Source: Gnetum montanum (Eukaryota > Streptophyta > Gnetopsida > Gnetales > Gnetaceae). From it: 29,263 bases of DNA. The notes below the pieces were generated by a model. It was given only the letters and a program-made list of their open reading frames with translations, was not told the DNA's origin and made no database searches. Position numbers and translations under genes: made by a program. This document shows positions 1 through 9,868 of this stretch, piece by piece. The first letter of the stretch is position 1. The number at the start of each line of letters is the position of its first letter. Location of the stretch: assembly GCA_015680685.1 (NCBI GenBank), contig MNCI01002923.1, positions 13,326 through 42,588 of the forward strand, given 5' to 3'.

Positions 1-193
1 CAAAAAAATCACATACCTCAGACTTTCTTAACCATACACCGTGACACTTACAAGTAAGCCTGGGAAGACAACGAACGATTAACCCCAAGTGTTTCTTGTG
101 GTGTTAAGGCATTTAGTCTGCAGAGTTCGACCGGATCACGCGTGCATGCTCGTATTCGTATGGTTGAGTGTAGGGGTACCTCGCCACTCATCA
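1..193 (+). mobile_element. 3' end of a Ty3/gypsy LTR (cut by window edge)
   Basis: This is the last part (U5) of a + strand LTR that begins left of the window. It ends in the family terminus GGGGTACCTCGCCACTCATCA-like sequence at 173-193, shared with every LTR here. It is closest to the end of LTR C (17690-17875): both share the A-run, 'atacctca', 'cttaaccatac' and 'gggaagacaac'. No primer-binding site follows, so it is a 3' LTR or a solo LTR. Its right flank is GGTTT (194-198), a candidate target duplication whose partner lies outside the window. Confidence 0.8.
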
Positions 194-429
194 GGTTTAT
201 AATTTTGCTTATGAGTGATAGGCATAAGTATGGAATTTTATTGGATTCAATTCTAACTATTTATTGTCTTAATGATTTATTTAACTTCTTAACCATTCCT
301 CCACGGGAGTCATAGATGAGGTGATAATCTCTACAACAAAATAAAAAAGGAAAATAAATTTTAAAGGTATCCAGCACCAAATTTTACATGGCTCATTAAT
401 GGCCTCCCCCACAATTGTGGGTTTTGCCA
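194..429. other. Unassigned stretch between LTR end and gag remnant
   Basis: AT-rich sequence with no recognisable coding content. It may be the downstream internal part of element E (minus strand). It contains a perfect 14-bp palindrome, CCCACAATTGTGGG, at 411-424, next to a C-rich run that on the minus strand resembles the polypurine tract of the family, but no LTR start follows it. Confidence 0.4.
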
Positions 430-985
430 CTATGGTTGATGATAGTTTTGAGGTTGATAAAAAGTCCCATTAGGATAGTATGATTGGTTGTAGGACTTTC
501 TATAGTTATCCTGTGAGTAAGGTAATTTCCTAAGCATTTTCTTTTGTATGAACTTGGGATTTAATGCAAAAGTCCAATACTCATGTAGATGTACCATGAC
601 TGGGTAATAACCCTTTGAATGGTCATATAGGTAAATGTTACATCCATCATCTTCTTTAGTGGTTAAGTCTATAGCCTCTTCTTCTATAGCCATTTCCCTT
701 TTTCAATGATAAGTGTTCCTAGTTGTTTCTTGGGTTTTTTCACTCATTTTGTTGTGATCAGTTGATTTGTTTTGCGTTACTCTCCTCTATGGTTTCTACA
801 AAAGTTTTAACTTTCTCATTTATCCATTTTGACATCTTATCTAACCTTGCTTCAAGCTCATCGATAGAGTTTTGTATTGACAAGGTTTGCTGTGAAATCA
901 CCTCATCGAGAGCTGCCTCTTTTTCCTGAGCATAGATATGGACCCTCTTCTTTTGAAAAGTTAGGTCCCAATGATATTTCTCAAT
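430..985 (-). pseudogene. gag C-terminal fragment, element E
   Basis: Minus-strand coding remnant. It starts inside the LTR-gag fusion and reads as a glutamate/lysine-rich, probably coiled-coil stretch (about 985-760), then after stops as a segment beginning MAIEEEAIDL at 693 that includes 'NPKFIQKKM'. The same two segments in the same order occur in the gag of element A (about 7630-7090), including a shared linker resembling SQQNE..NPRN..EHL. No CCHC zinc knuckle is visible. The gag N-terminus, primer-binding site and end of the LTR are missing because of a deletion at about 985. Identity as gag rests on its place downstream of the recognisable gag core in element A. Confidence 0.6.
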
Positions 986-1778
986 ATGGATGAGACTAGT
1001 TGTGGCATCTAGATCATTATGGCTTGATTGCAATTCGATGTCTTCCCACTTGGACTAGTGGTAGCTTTGTCATGTATGGTTTAGTCCAAAGTGAGGCATA
1101 TGATTCTTGATGTTGTTTTAGCCTTATGCTACTTCTAACGATAACAAAGAAATAAATTATTTAAACTAATTAACAATGAAAAGAGTCTAAACTAGCCTAC
1201 AGATGATGTTTGTCTATTCCTAGCTTACCATATATGTCCTGAACCCATGTATCCACTATTGGGATTACCAAGCGCTATGCTACTAGGCAAACTAAGTAAT
1301 AATGCTGCTGGGATTACCAAGAAAATACATGTTTACGCTTGAAACTGGTCGTGCTCATTCCACCAATTCATTAATATGCATGGAAACGTAAATATTAACT
1401 AAGTACATGAAAAGTAAATCTAATCTAAGTTAAAGTGCTGCAATGAATAAAAATCAATTTTAATCTTATTGTCGTTCATGGAATGTGTCCAGGTACATTT
1501 CCACTTGAATAAGACACTGTAAAATTGACTCAAATCCATACTATGGGCACTCACTAATTGTTTTCTAACACTACAAAATAAAACTGCAAGAGTTTGGCTA
1601 CTCTCTTGACAAAACTTATGCCCAAACCATGTGCCCAAGCGCTATATTTATAGGTTGGCACATATCCCATGACATCGGATATCCAACATCACCTCTGAGC
1701 CCCCAATATTGGGTATATGATATCATGGCTTCAATATCAAATATCTAATATCGGAGCTAGACAAAATACAGTTCATTA
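986..1778 (-). mobile_element. LTR of element E, lacking its U5 end
   Basis: Minus-strand LTR. Its start is at 1778 (TAATGAAC, a decayed TGATGAG), its TATA box is about 1642-1652 (CTATAAATATAG on the minus strand), and the paired 'ggtaaTccc' motifs of U5 lie at about 1255-1322. It aligns with the 5' LTR of element A (8889-9863) throughout but stops at 'gatgagactagttgtggc', about 100 bp short of the usual CATCA terminus, where it is fused to gag. The right flank is ATAAC (1779-1783); no matching duplication was found. Confidence 0.8.
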
Positions 1779-2329
1779 ATAACAATAACTCAAGTATATT
1801 AGCATTTGCCCTCTTTTCAATAAAAAAGTTATTTGTGAGGAAACGAAACAACATATTTTAGTTAGAGAGCCTAGAGACTTCCAAGAGCTATAAGATGCAA
1901 TCCAAAAGCACTATTTTAGTAATTTAAAAACATTTGAGCTTTTGGAGTTGAGCTCTTAATCATGGGCAACCATACACATGATTTAAAAAAAATTCTAACA
2001 CTTATTTTGTAACACACTAAGGTAATTAACAATAAAAGTAATGAATTTTAATTGAAAATTCACTAATTACTTGATGATTTAGTTACTTTAGAGCCTAGTG
2101 AATGATATGTCATAATCATTTTATGTTATGAATGCTAGATTTTTTCTACTTTTGATTAAAACCAAAAATCAAAAGGACCAAAGTTATTATGAAATGTTTT
2201 CGAAAACCGAAGAATTGATCCTTTGTGGTTACAAATGGCACCAAAGTGAGTTTCCAAATTTGGGTGACCCTCACAACCATGTGAAAAAAGGCCAAAAAGA
2301 GAATGTGTTAGATGAGAATATGGTATAGG
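1779..2329 (+). other. Region upstream of the element B aORF
   Basis: AT-rich DNA without a recognisable protein. By position it should be element B sequence upstream of the aORF, equivalent to 28132-28740 in element D. A short weak similarity to D is seen around 1985-2080 ('ttctaacactta', 'aattttaattgaaaa'). No TATA box or GATATC cluster like that of D was seen. The two 60-70 codon open frames at 2128-2344 oppose each other and match nothing recognised. Confidence 0.4.
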
Positions 2330-2832
2330 AAGATGACAAGGCAAGATTCAACCACAATAGACTCATGTAGGGGAATAAGAGGCATAATCAAAATCTATGC
2401 ATCAACCAACACATAGACCCAACAATCTACATAGGTAGAAATGTCAATCCCTCATGCTCTAGATGTAGGAAGATAAATTACACTCTTAAATGAATGCATC
2501 AATTCTAGTAGCAATAAGTTCATCATGGCTAGGTAATCACTGAACTTAATTTTGGGCTATTTTTAGAATCTACATCACAGAAGGTACATGAATAGTTACA
2601 AGCTTCCTCATTCTAACCAACAATCTTAATTAATGGAGAATGGTTCCTTAGGTACCAATTTTAGCACAAATAGCAACAAGATTCTAAAGTTAAAATTAAG
2701 AGAGTCTTAGTAGGTAGTCTTTTGAGACTATTACTACAACATTAGGATTGCCTAACATTGGTAATGAAACATTTATGGTATCCACATGTTCAAATATGGA
2801 AAGAATAAATCTATGGATTTAGAGAGCATATG
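2330..2832 (+). pseudogene. aORF of element B, fragment 1 (N-terminal)
   Basis: Start of the additional ORF of a + strand element. Translated segments around 2540-2640 read ELNF, then NGEWFLRYQF with the next positions broken; these align in order with ELNF and GAWYLGETYQFW in the minus-strand copy (25351-28131). Around 2735-2765 'LGLPNIG' aligns with 'LNLPNTG'. The frame runs up to 2832, where element A is inserted, and resumes at 9864. Several in-frame stops make it a pseudogene. The exact start is uncertain (about 2325-2345). Domain identity is discussed under the element D copy. Confidence 0.65.
2828..2832. repeat. Left target-site duplication of element A (ATATG)
   Basis: ATATG immediately precedes the LTR terminus TGATGAGC and is repeated exactly at 9864-9868 after the other LTR. 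The reading frame of the interrupted aORF is continuous when one copy is removed together with the element, which confirms the insertion boundaries. Confidence 0.93.
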
Positions 2833-4265
2833 TGATGAGCGGCAAGGTACCCCTACTCCCAACCATACGAATCACAAGCATTCATGCATGATCTAGTTGA
2901 ATTCCGTGGATGGGACTAGTTGTGGCATCTAGATCGCTATGCCTTAATTGCAATTCGATGTCTTCCCATTTGGACTAGTGGTAGCTTTGTCACGTATGAT
3001 TTAGTCCAGAGTGGAGCATATGATTTTTATTATTTTATATTTTATTTTTCTACAATTAATAATAGGTTGAAACTCAATTTATAATCAATTCGACTAATCT
3101 AATTGCTAATTAATAATAAACTATCCTAACACAAGCATCTAATCCTACTTCCTATGCACATCTTGAACACATATAACACTGCTAGGTTACCAAACATTAA
3201 GCATTGCTAAGATTACCAAGAGTCATACGCATGCTCGAAGTGATCGTACTTATGTGCTTAATTAATTAACATGCAGTAAAATGTAAATATTAATTAAGTA
3301 CATGAAAAGTAAATTGCATAGAAAGTAAATCTAATCTAAGTCAAAGTGCTACAATGAATAAGAATCAATCTCAGTCTTATTGTCGTTCATGGAATATGTC
3401 CAGGTACATTGCCATTCAAATAAAACTTTGTACAATTGACTTCGTTCATGGTAGCTTTGTCATGTATGGTTTAGTCTAGAGAGAGGCATATGATTTTTAT
3501 TATTTTATATTTTATTGTTCTACGATTAACAATAGGTTGAAACTCAATTTATAATCAATTTGACTAATACAATTGCTAATTAATAATCAACTACCCTAAC
3601 ATAAGTATCCGATCCCACTTCTCGTGCACATCCTGAATATATATAACGCTACTAGGTTACCAAATGTTAAGTGTTGCTGGAACTACCAAGAGTCATACGT
3701 GTGCTTGAAGCGATTGTACTTATGTGCTTAATTAATTAACATGCATTAAAATGTAAATATTAACTAAGTACATGAAAAGTAAGTTGCATGGAAAGTAAAT
3801 CTAATCTAAGTCAAAGTGCTGCAATGAATAAGAATCAATCTCAATCTTATTGTCATTCATGGAATATGTCTAGGTTCATTGCCACTTGAATAAAACTCCA
3901 TACAACTAACTCAAATCCACTTTGTGGGCACTCACTAACTATTCTCTAAGATTACGGAATAAAACTGTGAGAATTCAGCTACTCTATTGACAAAACGATG
4001 AAAAACTATTGAAACGAATGCCCAAACCATGCATCTAAGTGCTATATTTAGAGGCCAGTGTATACTCCATGATAGCAGATATCCAACATTGCATCCTAGG
4101 CTCTAACATTGGATACCTAACATCAAGGCTTCGACATTGGATACCTAACGTTGGACCTTATTATTGGAGCCTTGTTATTGAAGCTAGGATATCAGATTCT
4201 TGTTATTTGAGCCAACTAGAAAGTTCAATTTTTATCAGATAACCCAGCTAACTGATGATTCATCA
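2833..4265 (-). mobile_element. 3' LTR of element A, with internal duplication
   Basis: Minus-strand LTR running from TGATGAATCATC (4265) to the conserved GGGGTACC...CTCATCA-type terminus (2833). It matches the 5' LTR (8889-9863) along its whole length, but 470 bp are present twice, which explains its 1433 bp. The TATA box at about 4041-4051 is mutated (CTATATTTAGAG on the + strand against TATATTTATAAG in the 5' LTR). Confidence 0.88.
2981..3911. repeat. 470-bp tandem duplication inside the 3' LTR
   Basis: Both units start with GTAGCTTTGTCA (2981 and 3451) and run in parallel through 'aataggttgaaactcaattt', 'cttaattaattaacatgc' and 'tcaaagtgct' to about 3441 and 3911. The period is 470. The short filler TTCGTTCATG at 3441-3450 joins the units. 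The units have since diverged by scattered substitutions, so the duplication is old and not an assembly repeat. Confidence 0.9.
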
Positions 4266-4276
4266 CACCTCCACAA
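4266..4276 (-). promoter_or_regulatory. Polypurine tract of element A
   Basis: On the minus strand GTGGAGGTG lies directly before the LTR start TGATGAATC. The equivalent site in element D is GTGGGGGTA before TGATGAGTC (25110-25118). Upstream both share GAGGACAAGTTTT. Such tracts prime plus-strand DNA synthesis in LTR elements. Confidence 0.75.
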
Positions 4277-5238
4277 TTGAATAAAAACTTGTCCTCAACT
4301 TAATAGCATAGGGTCGAGCTTTCTTTACAAAATTGGGAAGGTATGGAATTATTGACTAACGCTAACTTCTGACTAACTCTAAGTGCCGCATTACAAAATT
4401 TTATTCTAGTGGATGCATACAAAATGATATAGTGATAAAAAGACTAGATAGACTTTGAGGATTACAAAATTTTCAAAGGTCTTCAAGAATCCATTGAAGA
4501 TGATTCTTCATGTTGCTGCTAGCGGTGGAAAACTTCCAACCTAGATTGTTATGTTAATACTTTTCTGGTTATGCAGATCATTCTTGAAGGATGGACTGAA
4601 ATTTCTTCTCATCATCCCATGAATTTAACAAACATGTGAAGTTTGAGCTGCTATCTTGTATATGCTAGGATTTTCCCATGGTCATATCCTTTGTTGTCCC
4701 TCTCTTGGCTTCATTGTCATGCATGGTAAAAGACCTTGTCCCTTAGGCATTTCTTTTAGCATCACCTGTAGTTACCAAAGGATCAACATTAGTTTTGGTA
4801 AATTTTCCTTAATAATTAACCCTTTTCAAATCCCTTAGTTTTCATTTAAGCACAAGGTGATTATAACTTACTATGCCCAAGGCTATCAGGTAACTAAAGT
4901 CATCAAGCTATTCACATTATTGTGATCAAGTACTATTAGTTACCATGATGTTCAAAAATAGGATGTTGGAAAAATTTTAAAAATTTTAAAGCAGGCATCC
5001 CTAGACCCCATGACTAATAAGCGTAACTCCAGAACCACATAGGTTTTTGAATAATTAAAACTAAAGATCTAATTCAAAAGATGACTATGAAATACTAATG
5101 GATATGGAAATAGAAAAGTAGGAAAAATTAATGAAATAGATGAGAAGTAGTCCCAGAATCATGCATAAATTTAGAGAAACCATCAGCGATGTTTTGGAAG
5201 ATGTGAAGGTTAGTTCAAAGCCATGATCAACAAAAGTT

Positions 5239-5290
5239 ATGCAAGTGGGTCCTTCCCAAAGTAGACTCTTGCCATAATGCCCTTGCATAA
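5239..5290 (-). other. Conserved noncoding block, copy in element A
   Basis: On the minus strand this reads TATGCAAGGGCATTATGG, then CTACTTTGGGAAGGACCCACT. The same block is found in element D (28990-29040, minus) and element C (23971-24020, plus), always in the same orientation relative to its element, between pol and the 3' end. No function is known to me. Confidence 0.75.
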
Positions 5291-6369
5291 CCATGCCTTT
5301 ATTCCAAACAACACACAACTATCGTGGTTAGGATGTTGCACTATACTACACAAAACCAAAAGGTTCATAATCATATGCAATAGTGATGTGAATAATGGAA
5401 TGAGAAGGGATTGCAGAGATTAGGATGTAAGGTACTTGACCATGTCCATAATAGGTTCTTGTGACAGGTGTGATTAAAATGATCAACATACCTATCCGTC
5501 CAAGTTCAAACCAAGTCCATACCATGAATAGTGACCTCACATTGATGTGTTCAATCTTGCCAACCACCATGAGTCCAAAACCATCGCAAAGAACAATCAT
5601 CACTCTAAAAAGAGAAGAAAAAAGAAGAAGAAAGGAAGGGCCTTAGTTAGAGGGATGCCTTCAAGCATGGGTAACATGTCTATCCAGCCCCATAACTAGT
5701 GCTTGTAGACCATTATTGTGTTTACGAGGGATGCTTTGAATCCCCATCATTGTTTATTATTATTTTTTATTTATTTTATTTTTTTCCTTCTTTTTTTTTG
5801 TTTTTTGTTTTCGATGGGAACCACACCATGCAAAGACAAAGATTCCTTTTTATTCATGGATAAGGGAGTGATGATACATTTCAAGAGAAGTCATAAACCA
5901 CATGAAGGAAGTCAAGAAGAGAACCTAACAAGTTCCCTTGAGGTCACACCTTTTGTCATTCCCACTTGGTCATTCCCTATTTCTTCAAGGTATAATGATC
6001 ATTGATTATTTTTAGTCTCATAAAAGAAGAACCAAATTGTTTCCGTGAAAATGACATTTTATTTAGAAAACTAGAGGGATGGATGAGGTTGTCTCACTAC
6101 TTTACACAATTACTTACTCAATCATCTTGATAGCATAGCACGAAAAACCCAACACATAGTGTTGACTTCTACATCATGACTTGGCAATTTTGTTAAGAAA
6201 AACATAAAATACATTCATAAAACATAAAGAGAATGACTCAAGAAAAGAGAAAAATTATAAAGAAAAGAAAAATATTAAAAAATGGAAAACATATGAAGAA
6301 TAAAAAAATTATAGAACTAATAAGCAAATCAGTTACTTCCATGCATCTTTGAGACAATTTTATATTCTC

Positions 6370-6540
6370 ATTTTCAAGCCACTGGGTGTCTTATGGTTTA
6401 GTGGGTACTACGTAAAGTGGCTTTTGCTCACACACTTGCTTCTAAACTTTATGGTGGGCTGGTATAGGGGTTGTGTTAATATTTCAAACTTCTATCACAC
6501 AACTGCACCCTTTATCATTATTAGTGATGCGTGGATTCTT
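6370..6540 (-). pseudogene. Relic of the protease-RT linker in element A
   Basis: Minus-strand translation gives 'NDKGCSCV' (about 6520-6497) and, further on, 'LYVV' and 'DTQWLEN' (about 6420-6375). Element C has 'RDKGCNCV' and 'LYVAATR', then DT.WL..N, in the same order at 19640-19800. At DNA level 'aagacacc.agtggct' is shared. This dates the deletion of RT to integrase in element A to just after this point. Similarity is short, so moderate confidence. Confidence 0.55.
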
Positions 6541-6699
6541 CTGTCTCTCCACAATGATAGGTTTATTATTTATTTTTTATGTTGGAGTTGTGATGGTTGT
6601 TGGCTTTTGCATATGATTAGGAGACATTATTTTTGTGAGGAAGGTTGTTGCATCAGATTAGCCTTGTGCTGGTTTAGGTGATGTAGTAGGTCCATGAGT

Positions 6700-8757
6700 G
6701 TTTTGCTTCAGCTTACGACCTTTCCTCCAAAAGGGATGTTTCTAAGACTTTGGTTGAGATCTACTAGCATTATCATTTACATGTATGTTTGTAGCACAAA
6801 TGGCATTCTCTCGTTAATGTTGTGATGTTGAACCTTCTTGTGTTGTTGGAGGTGAGTATGAGAATATTGAGGATATGATGCAAGGTGAGAGGTGTGAGGT
6901 GGTGATCTTGTATAAGATGTTGCGAGATAATGATATTTGGGAGAGTGATAGTAGTGATTTGAAGTAGAGAAAGTAAAACTAGTTGTGAAACAGGGTGTTG
7001 AACATAATATCCATGTGGGTTCGATTAGTAGGAAGGATAGGGTTGGTTTGGTGGTGGCCTTCGAATGTGGTTGTTTCCACTGCAGTTGATGCCACTGTTA
7101 AGGCTAGTAATAAGTCCCCCTAGGATAGTATGATTAGTTTTTGGGTTGTCTAAAATTACTATGTGGAAGAGGAAATCTCTTGGGCATGTACTTCTGTACA
7201 AACTTTGGATTTAATGCCACTACCCAACTCTTATGTAGATGCAACAAGATTGGGCAATGGACCTTCTAATGGTCATATATGCAAATGTCACATCCATTAT
7301 CTTCATCTGTGGTTGATTCTATAGCCTCACTTTCTTTAGCCATGTTTCCTATTTGTCAATAAGTGTTCCTAGCTATTTCTTGGTTGTTTTTCCTCCTTTT
7401 GTTGTGATCACTTGATTTGCTTTGTGTCACTATCTCCTCTATGGTTTTTACAAAAGTTTTAACTTTCTCATTCATCAATTTAGACATCTTATCCAACTTT
7501 TCTTCAAGCTAAACAAGAGCATTTTGTATTAGCAAGGTTTATTGTAAAATCATCTCATCGAGAGCTACCTACTTTTCCTCATCATAGATATGGCCCCTTT
7601 TCTTTTGAAGAGTTGGGTCCCAGTTGTTTTTCTCAACATTCTCCCATTTTCATAGCTCTCCTTCTTTATTTTGCCACATGCTCGATCAACTCTTGGATTT
7701 GATGGATTCACAAATTGTATAATTAACCTAGAGAATACATCCTAAGGGTCTCCCTTATTTCATTATGACGCCCATCAATAATGTGGAAAAGTTTCCTTTT
7801 CTCAGAGAAATCATGGCTAAGATATCTATGTAGTAGCGAATAGTATCTATCCAAGGCCACATCCAAGGGTTCATAATTTTCTTACTTCCACTCTTGGATA
7901 TGTCTCCTTAGGTTGGACACCCTCACATAGGTTTGGTATTTTTCATTAAAAAGTTCCAACATTGTGGACCATCGTTGGATTGAATTTGGTTTCAACAGTC
8001 TATACCAACTTTCCACTTTGTCGATTAGTGTTCTAGGAAAGAGCTTAAGCTTTTGCCATCCATTCTCAATGTTGTACGAGACATAGACATCATGAAAGGC
8101 TTGTATATGATGTTGTGGATTCGAGTTGTAGCCTCTTGGAAATTTAGGGATATTGTTTATATTAAGCTTGGATAAGTGATTGTCCCTACAATGTCTGTGA
8201 GGTATCTTAACTACCCTTGTGATCTACGTTAGGCTCTTAGTGGCCAACAAAGGTTAATCATCATCAGATATATTATGATGAAAATTTCTATTTTTATTCA
8301 TTTAATTGTGACGATCTTGTCTATGCTCATGGTGATATCTTTGATTTTGCCCTTGGGTTCAATTTTTACCTTTTTCTTGACCTCGTAGTGGAGCTCTATC
8401 TCTATACCTATGTTCATCTTCATCAAAACTATACATTGAAGAGGAAGAGGAAGATGAGGAACTAGGAGAATCACCATGGCTTCTATAGTTCTCCCTATGG
8501 TCCCTTGATTTATCTTGTCTAGGTTTAGAGGAGGTCTTAGGCCTTAAGGCCCTCCTTGATCTAGGACTTACTCTATCTCCTCTAGGATTGTCTGCACTAG
8601 TTGAATGTAGTCTTTGAGTGTAATAAGGGTCCAAATGAGCATAGGAAACTCTTGCTCGAGGTTGTTCACTTCAATTTTCTTCAGTATATATCCTATCATT
8701 TCTCCTACAAGTGTTCTCGTCATACGATGCATTATTAGTCCTATGTGAAGAAGACAT
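6700..8757 (-). pseudogene. gag of element A
   Basis: Structural protein of the retrotransposon particle, decayed. The start MSSSHRTNNASYDENT is at 8757, 112 bp after the PBS; element C also starts MSSSS. An arginine/serine-rich stretch (8634-8359) contains a run of nine serines. The Gag core follows: AFHDVYVSYNIENGWQKLKL at about 8103, continuing through KVESWYRLLKPNS and LFNEKYQ, the pattern of the plant Ty3/gypsy Gag core (Retrotrans_gag). Further on are a coiled-coil segment (7630-7400) and a segment near 7339-7090 also seen in element E (MAIEEEAIDL there). No CCHC knuckle was found. Stops and frame breaks disable it. The end near 6700 is approximate. Confidence 0.8.
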
Positions 8758-8869
8758 GGTTTTGTCTGATAATGTGTGTGATTTAAATATTAATGTTTTC
8801 TAAGAGATAGATTGTTAATACCTTTACACCGATCATGTATAATATAACTAATTTAGATAACTAGCACCA

Positions 8870-8887
8870 TCCCCAAAAATGACACCA
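8870..8887 (-). promoter_or_regulatory. Primer-binding site of element A (tRNA-Asp type)
   Basis: On the minus strand TGGTGTCATTTTTGGGGA begins one base after the LTR end. It matches the tRNA-Asp complementary site TGGCGCCGTTGCCGGGGA at 12 of 18 positions; five of six differences are C>T or G>A. Plant Athila elements use tRNA-Asp. Confidence 0.8.
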
Positions 8888-9640
8888 ATGATGAGCAGTG
8901 AGGTATCCCTACATCCAACCATGCAAATCACAAGCATTCACGCACAATCCGGTTGAATTCCATGGATGGGACTAGTTGTGGCATCTAGAACACTATGCCT
9001 TGATCATAGTTCATTGTCTTCCCACTTGGACTAATGGTAGCTTTGTCACGTATGGTTTAGTCTAGAGTAAGACATATGATTTTTATTATTTCATTTTTTA
9101 TTGTTTTACAATTAACAATAGGCTGAAACTCAATTTATAATCAATTCAGCTAATCTAATTGCTAATTAATAATCAACTACCCTAACATAAGTATTCAATC
9201 CCACTTCCGATGCACATCCTCAACACATATAATTCTGTTGGGTTACCAAACATTAAGCATTGTTGGGATTACCAAGAGTCATACACATGCTCAAAGCGAT
9301 CATACTTATGTGCTTAATTAATTAACATGCATTAAAATATAAATATTAACTAAGTACATGAAAAGTAAATTACATGGAAAGTAAATCTAATCTAAGTCAA
9401 AGTGCTACAATGAATAAGAATCAATCTCAATCTTATTTTCATTCATGGAATATGTCTAGGTACATTGCCACTCGAATAAAACTCCATACAACTAACTCAG
9501 ATCCACTGTGTGGGCACTCACTGACTATTCTCTAAGATTACGAAATAACACTGCATGAAGTCGACTACTTTATTGATAAAAATATGAAAAACTAATGCAA
9601 AACAATTGAAACTAATATCCAAATTGTGCATACAAGTGTT

Positions 9641-9650
9641 ATATTTATAA
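9641..9650 (-). promoter_or_regulatory. TATA box of the element A 5' LTR
   Basis: TTATAAATAT on the minus strand, 213 bp inside the LTR and downstream of the U3 repeats. TATAAATA lies at the equivalent place in the other LTRs (for example 17135-17144, 15996-16003, 14706-14713, 13144-13151, 25045-25035). Confidence 0.7.
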
Positions 9651-9724
9651 GCCAGTGTATACCTTGTGATATCAGATATCCAACATCGCATCCTGGGCTC
9701 TAACATTGGATACCCGACATCGGG

Positions 9725-9810
9725 GCCTTGTTATTAGAGCCTTGTTATCGGAGCCTTGTCATTAGAGCCTTGTTATCAAAGCCTTGTTATTAGAGCCTTG
9801 ATATCAGAGC
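9725..9810. repeat. 14-bp minisatellite, six units, in U3
   Basis: Six head-to-tail units of GCCTTGTTATTAGA with small changes (TTATCGGA, TCATTAGA, TTATCAAA, ATATCAGA) run from 9725 to 9808. The 3' LTR of the same element has only two or three degenerate units around 4168-4190, so the array expanded or contracted after insertion or was uneven at the source. Confidence 0.93.
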
Positions 9811-9863
9811 TAACCAAAAAGTTGACTTTTTATTAGATAATCCAGCCAACTAATAATTCATTA

Positions 9864-9868
9864 ATATG
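9864..9868. repeat. Right target-site duplication of element A (ATATG)
   Basis: Exact copy of 2828-2832, directly after the LTR start at 9863. Confidence 0.93.

Larger units (their letters stand above)
4266..6010 (-). other. 3' noncoding region of element A
   Basis: No protein is recognisable. Parts align with the region after integrase in element C: 'aaaaggtgtgacctcaaggg' and 'tctttgcatggtgtggttc' on the minus strand (about 5965-5940 and 5840-5815) match 23286-23310 and 23412-23430. It holds a purine run at 5608-5640 and a long T-rich run at 5755-5812 (an A-rich run on the coding strand, matched by the A12 run at 23439 in C). The conserved block at 5239-5290 is listed separately. The open frames at 5085-6005 are judged chance. 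Confidence 0.65.
2833..9863 (-). mobile_element. Element A: non-autonomous Ty3/gypsy element
   Basis: A 7031-bp minus-strand LTR element bounded by perfect 5-bp duplications. Order on the minus strand: 5' LTR (9863-8889), PBS (8887-8870), gag (8757 to about 6700), a short relic of the protease-RT linker (about 6540-6370), 3' noncoding region (about 6010-4266), polypurine tract and 3' LTR (4265-2833). RT, RNase H, integrase and the aORF are absent, so it could only have moved with help in trans. It interrupts the aORF of element B. The two LTRs differ greatly in length (975 versus 1433 bp) because of an internal duplication in the 3' copy. Athila-like affinity is inferred from the tRNA-Asp PBS and similarity to element C. 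Confidence 0.9.
8889..9863 (-). mobile_element. 5' LTR of element A
   Basis: A 975-bp minus-strand LTR from TAATGAATTATTAG (9863, decayed TGATGA) to the terminal CTCATCA at 8889. U3 has GATATC motifs (9668-9680) and a 14-bp minisatellite (9725-9810). The TATA box is TTATAAATAT (9650-9641). The paired U5 motifs 'gttaccaaa' and 'gattaccaag' (+ strand) lie at 9241-9279. It is directly followed by the PBS. Confidence 0.92.

Noticed and set aside
411-424. Palindrome CCCACAATTGTGGG as a regulatory site
   Set aside because: It occurs once, with no conserved equivalent seen at the matching place in element A; it may be chance or a decayed polypurine border.
5718-6005. 95-codon + strand frame starting with a hydrophobic, signal-peptide-like run
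   Set aside because: The hydrophobic part is the T-rich tract at 5755-5812, homologous (reverse) to the noncoding A-run region of element C. No protein support.
6349-6681. 110-codon + strand open frame rich in W, C and F
   Set aside because: It overlaps the minus-strand protease-RT linker relic of element A and resembles no family; it is an antisense shadow.
9725-9810. CRISPR-like array
   Set aside because: Units are directly adjacent without spacers and the sequence is plant LTR; it is a minisatellite.
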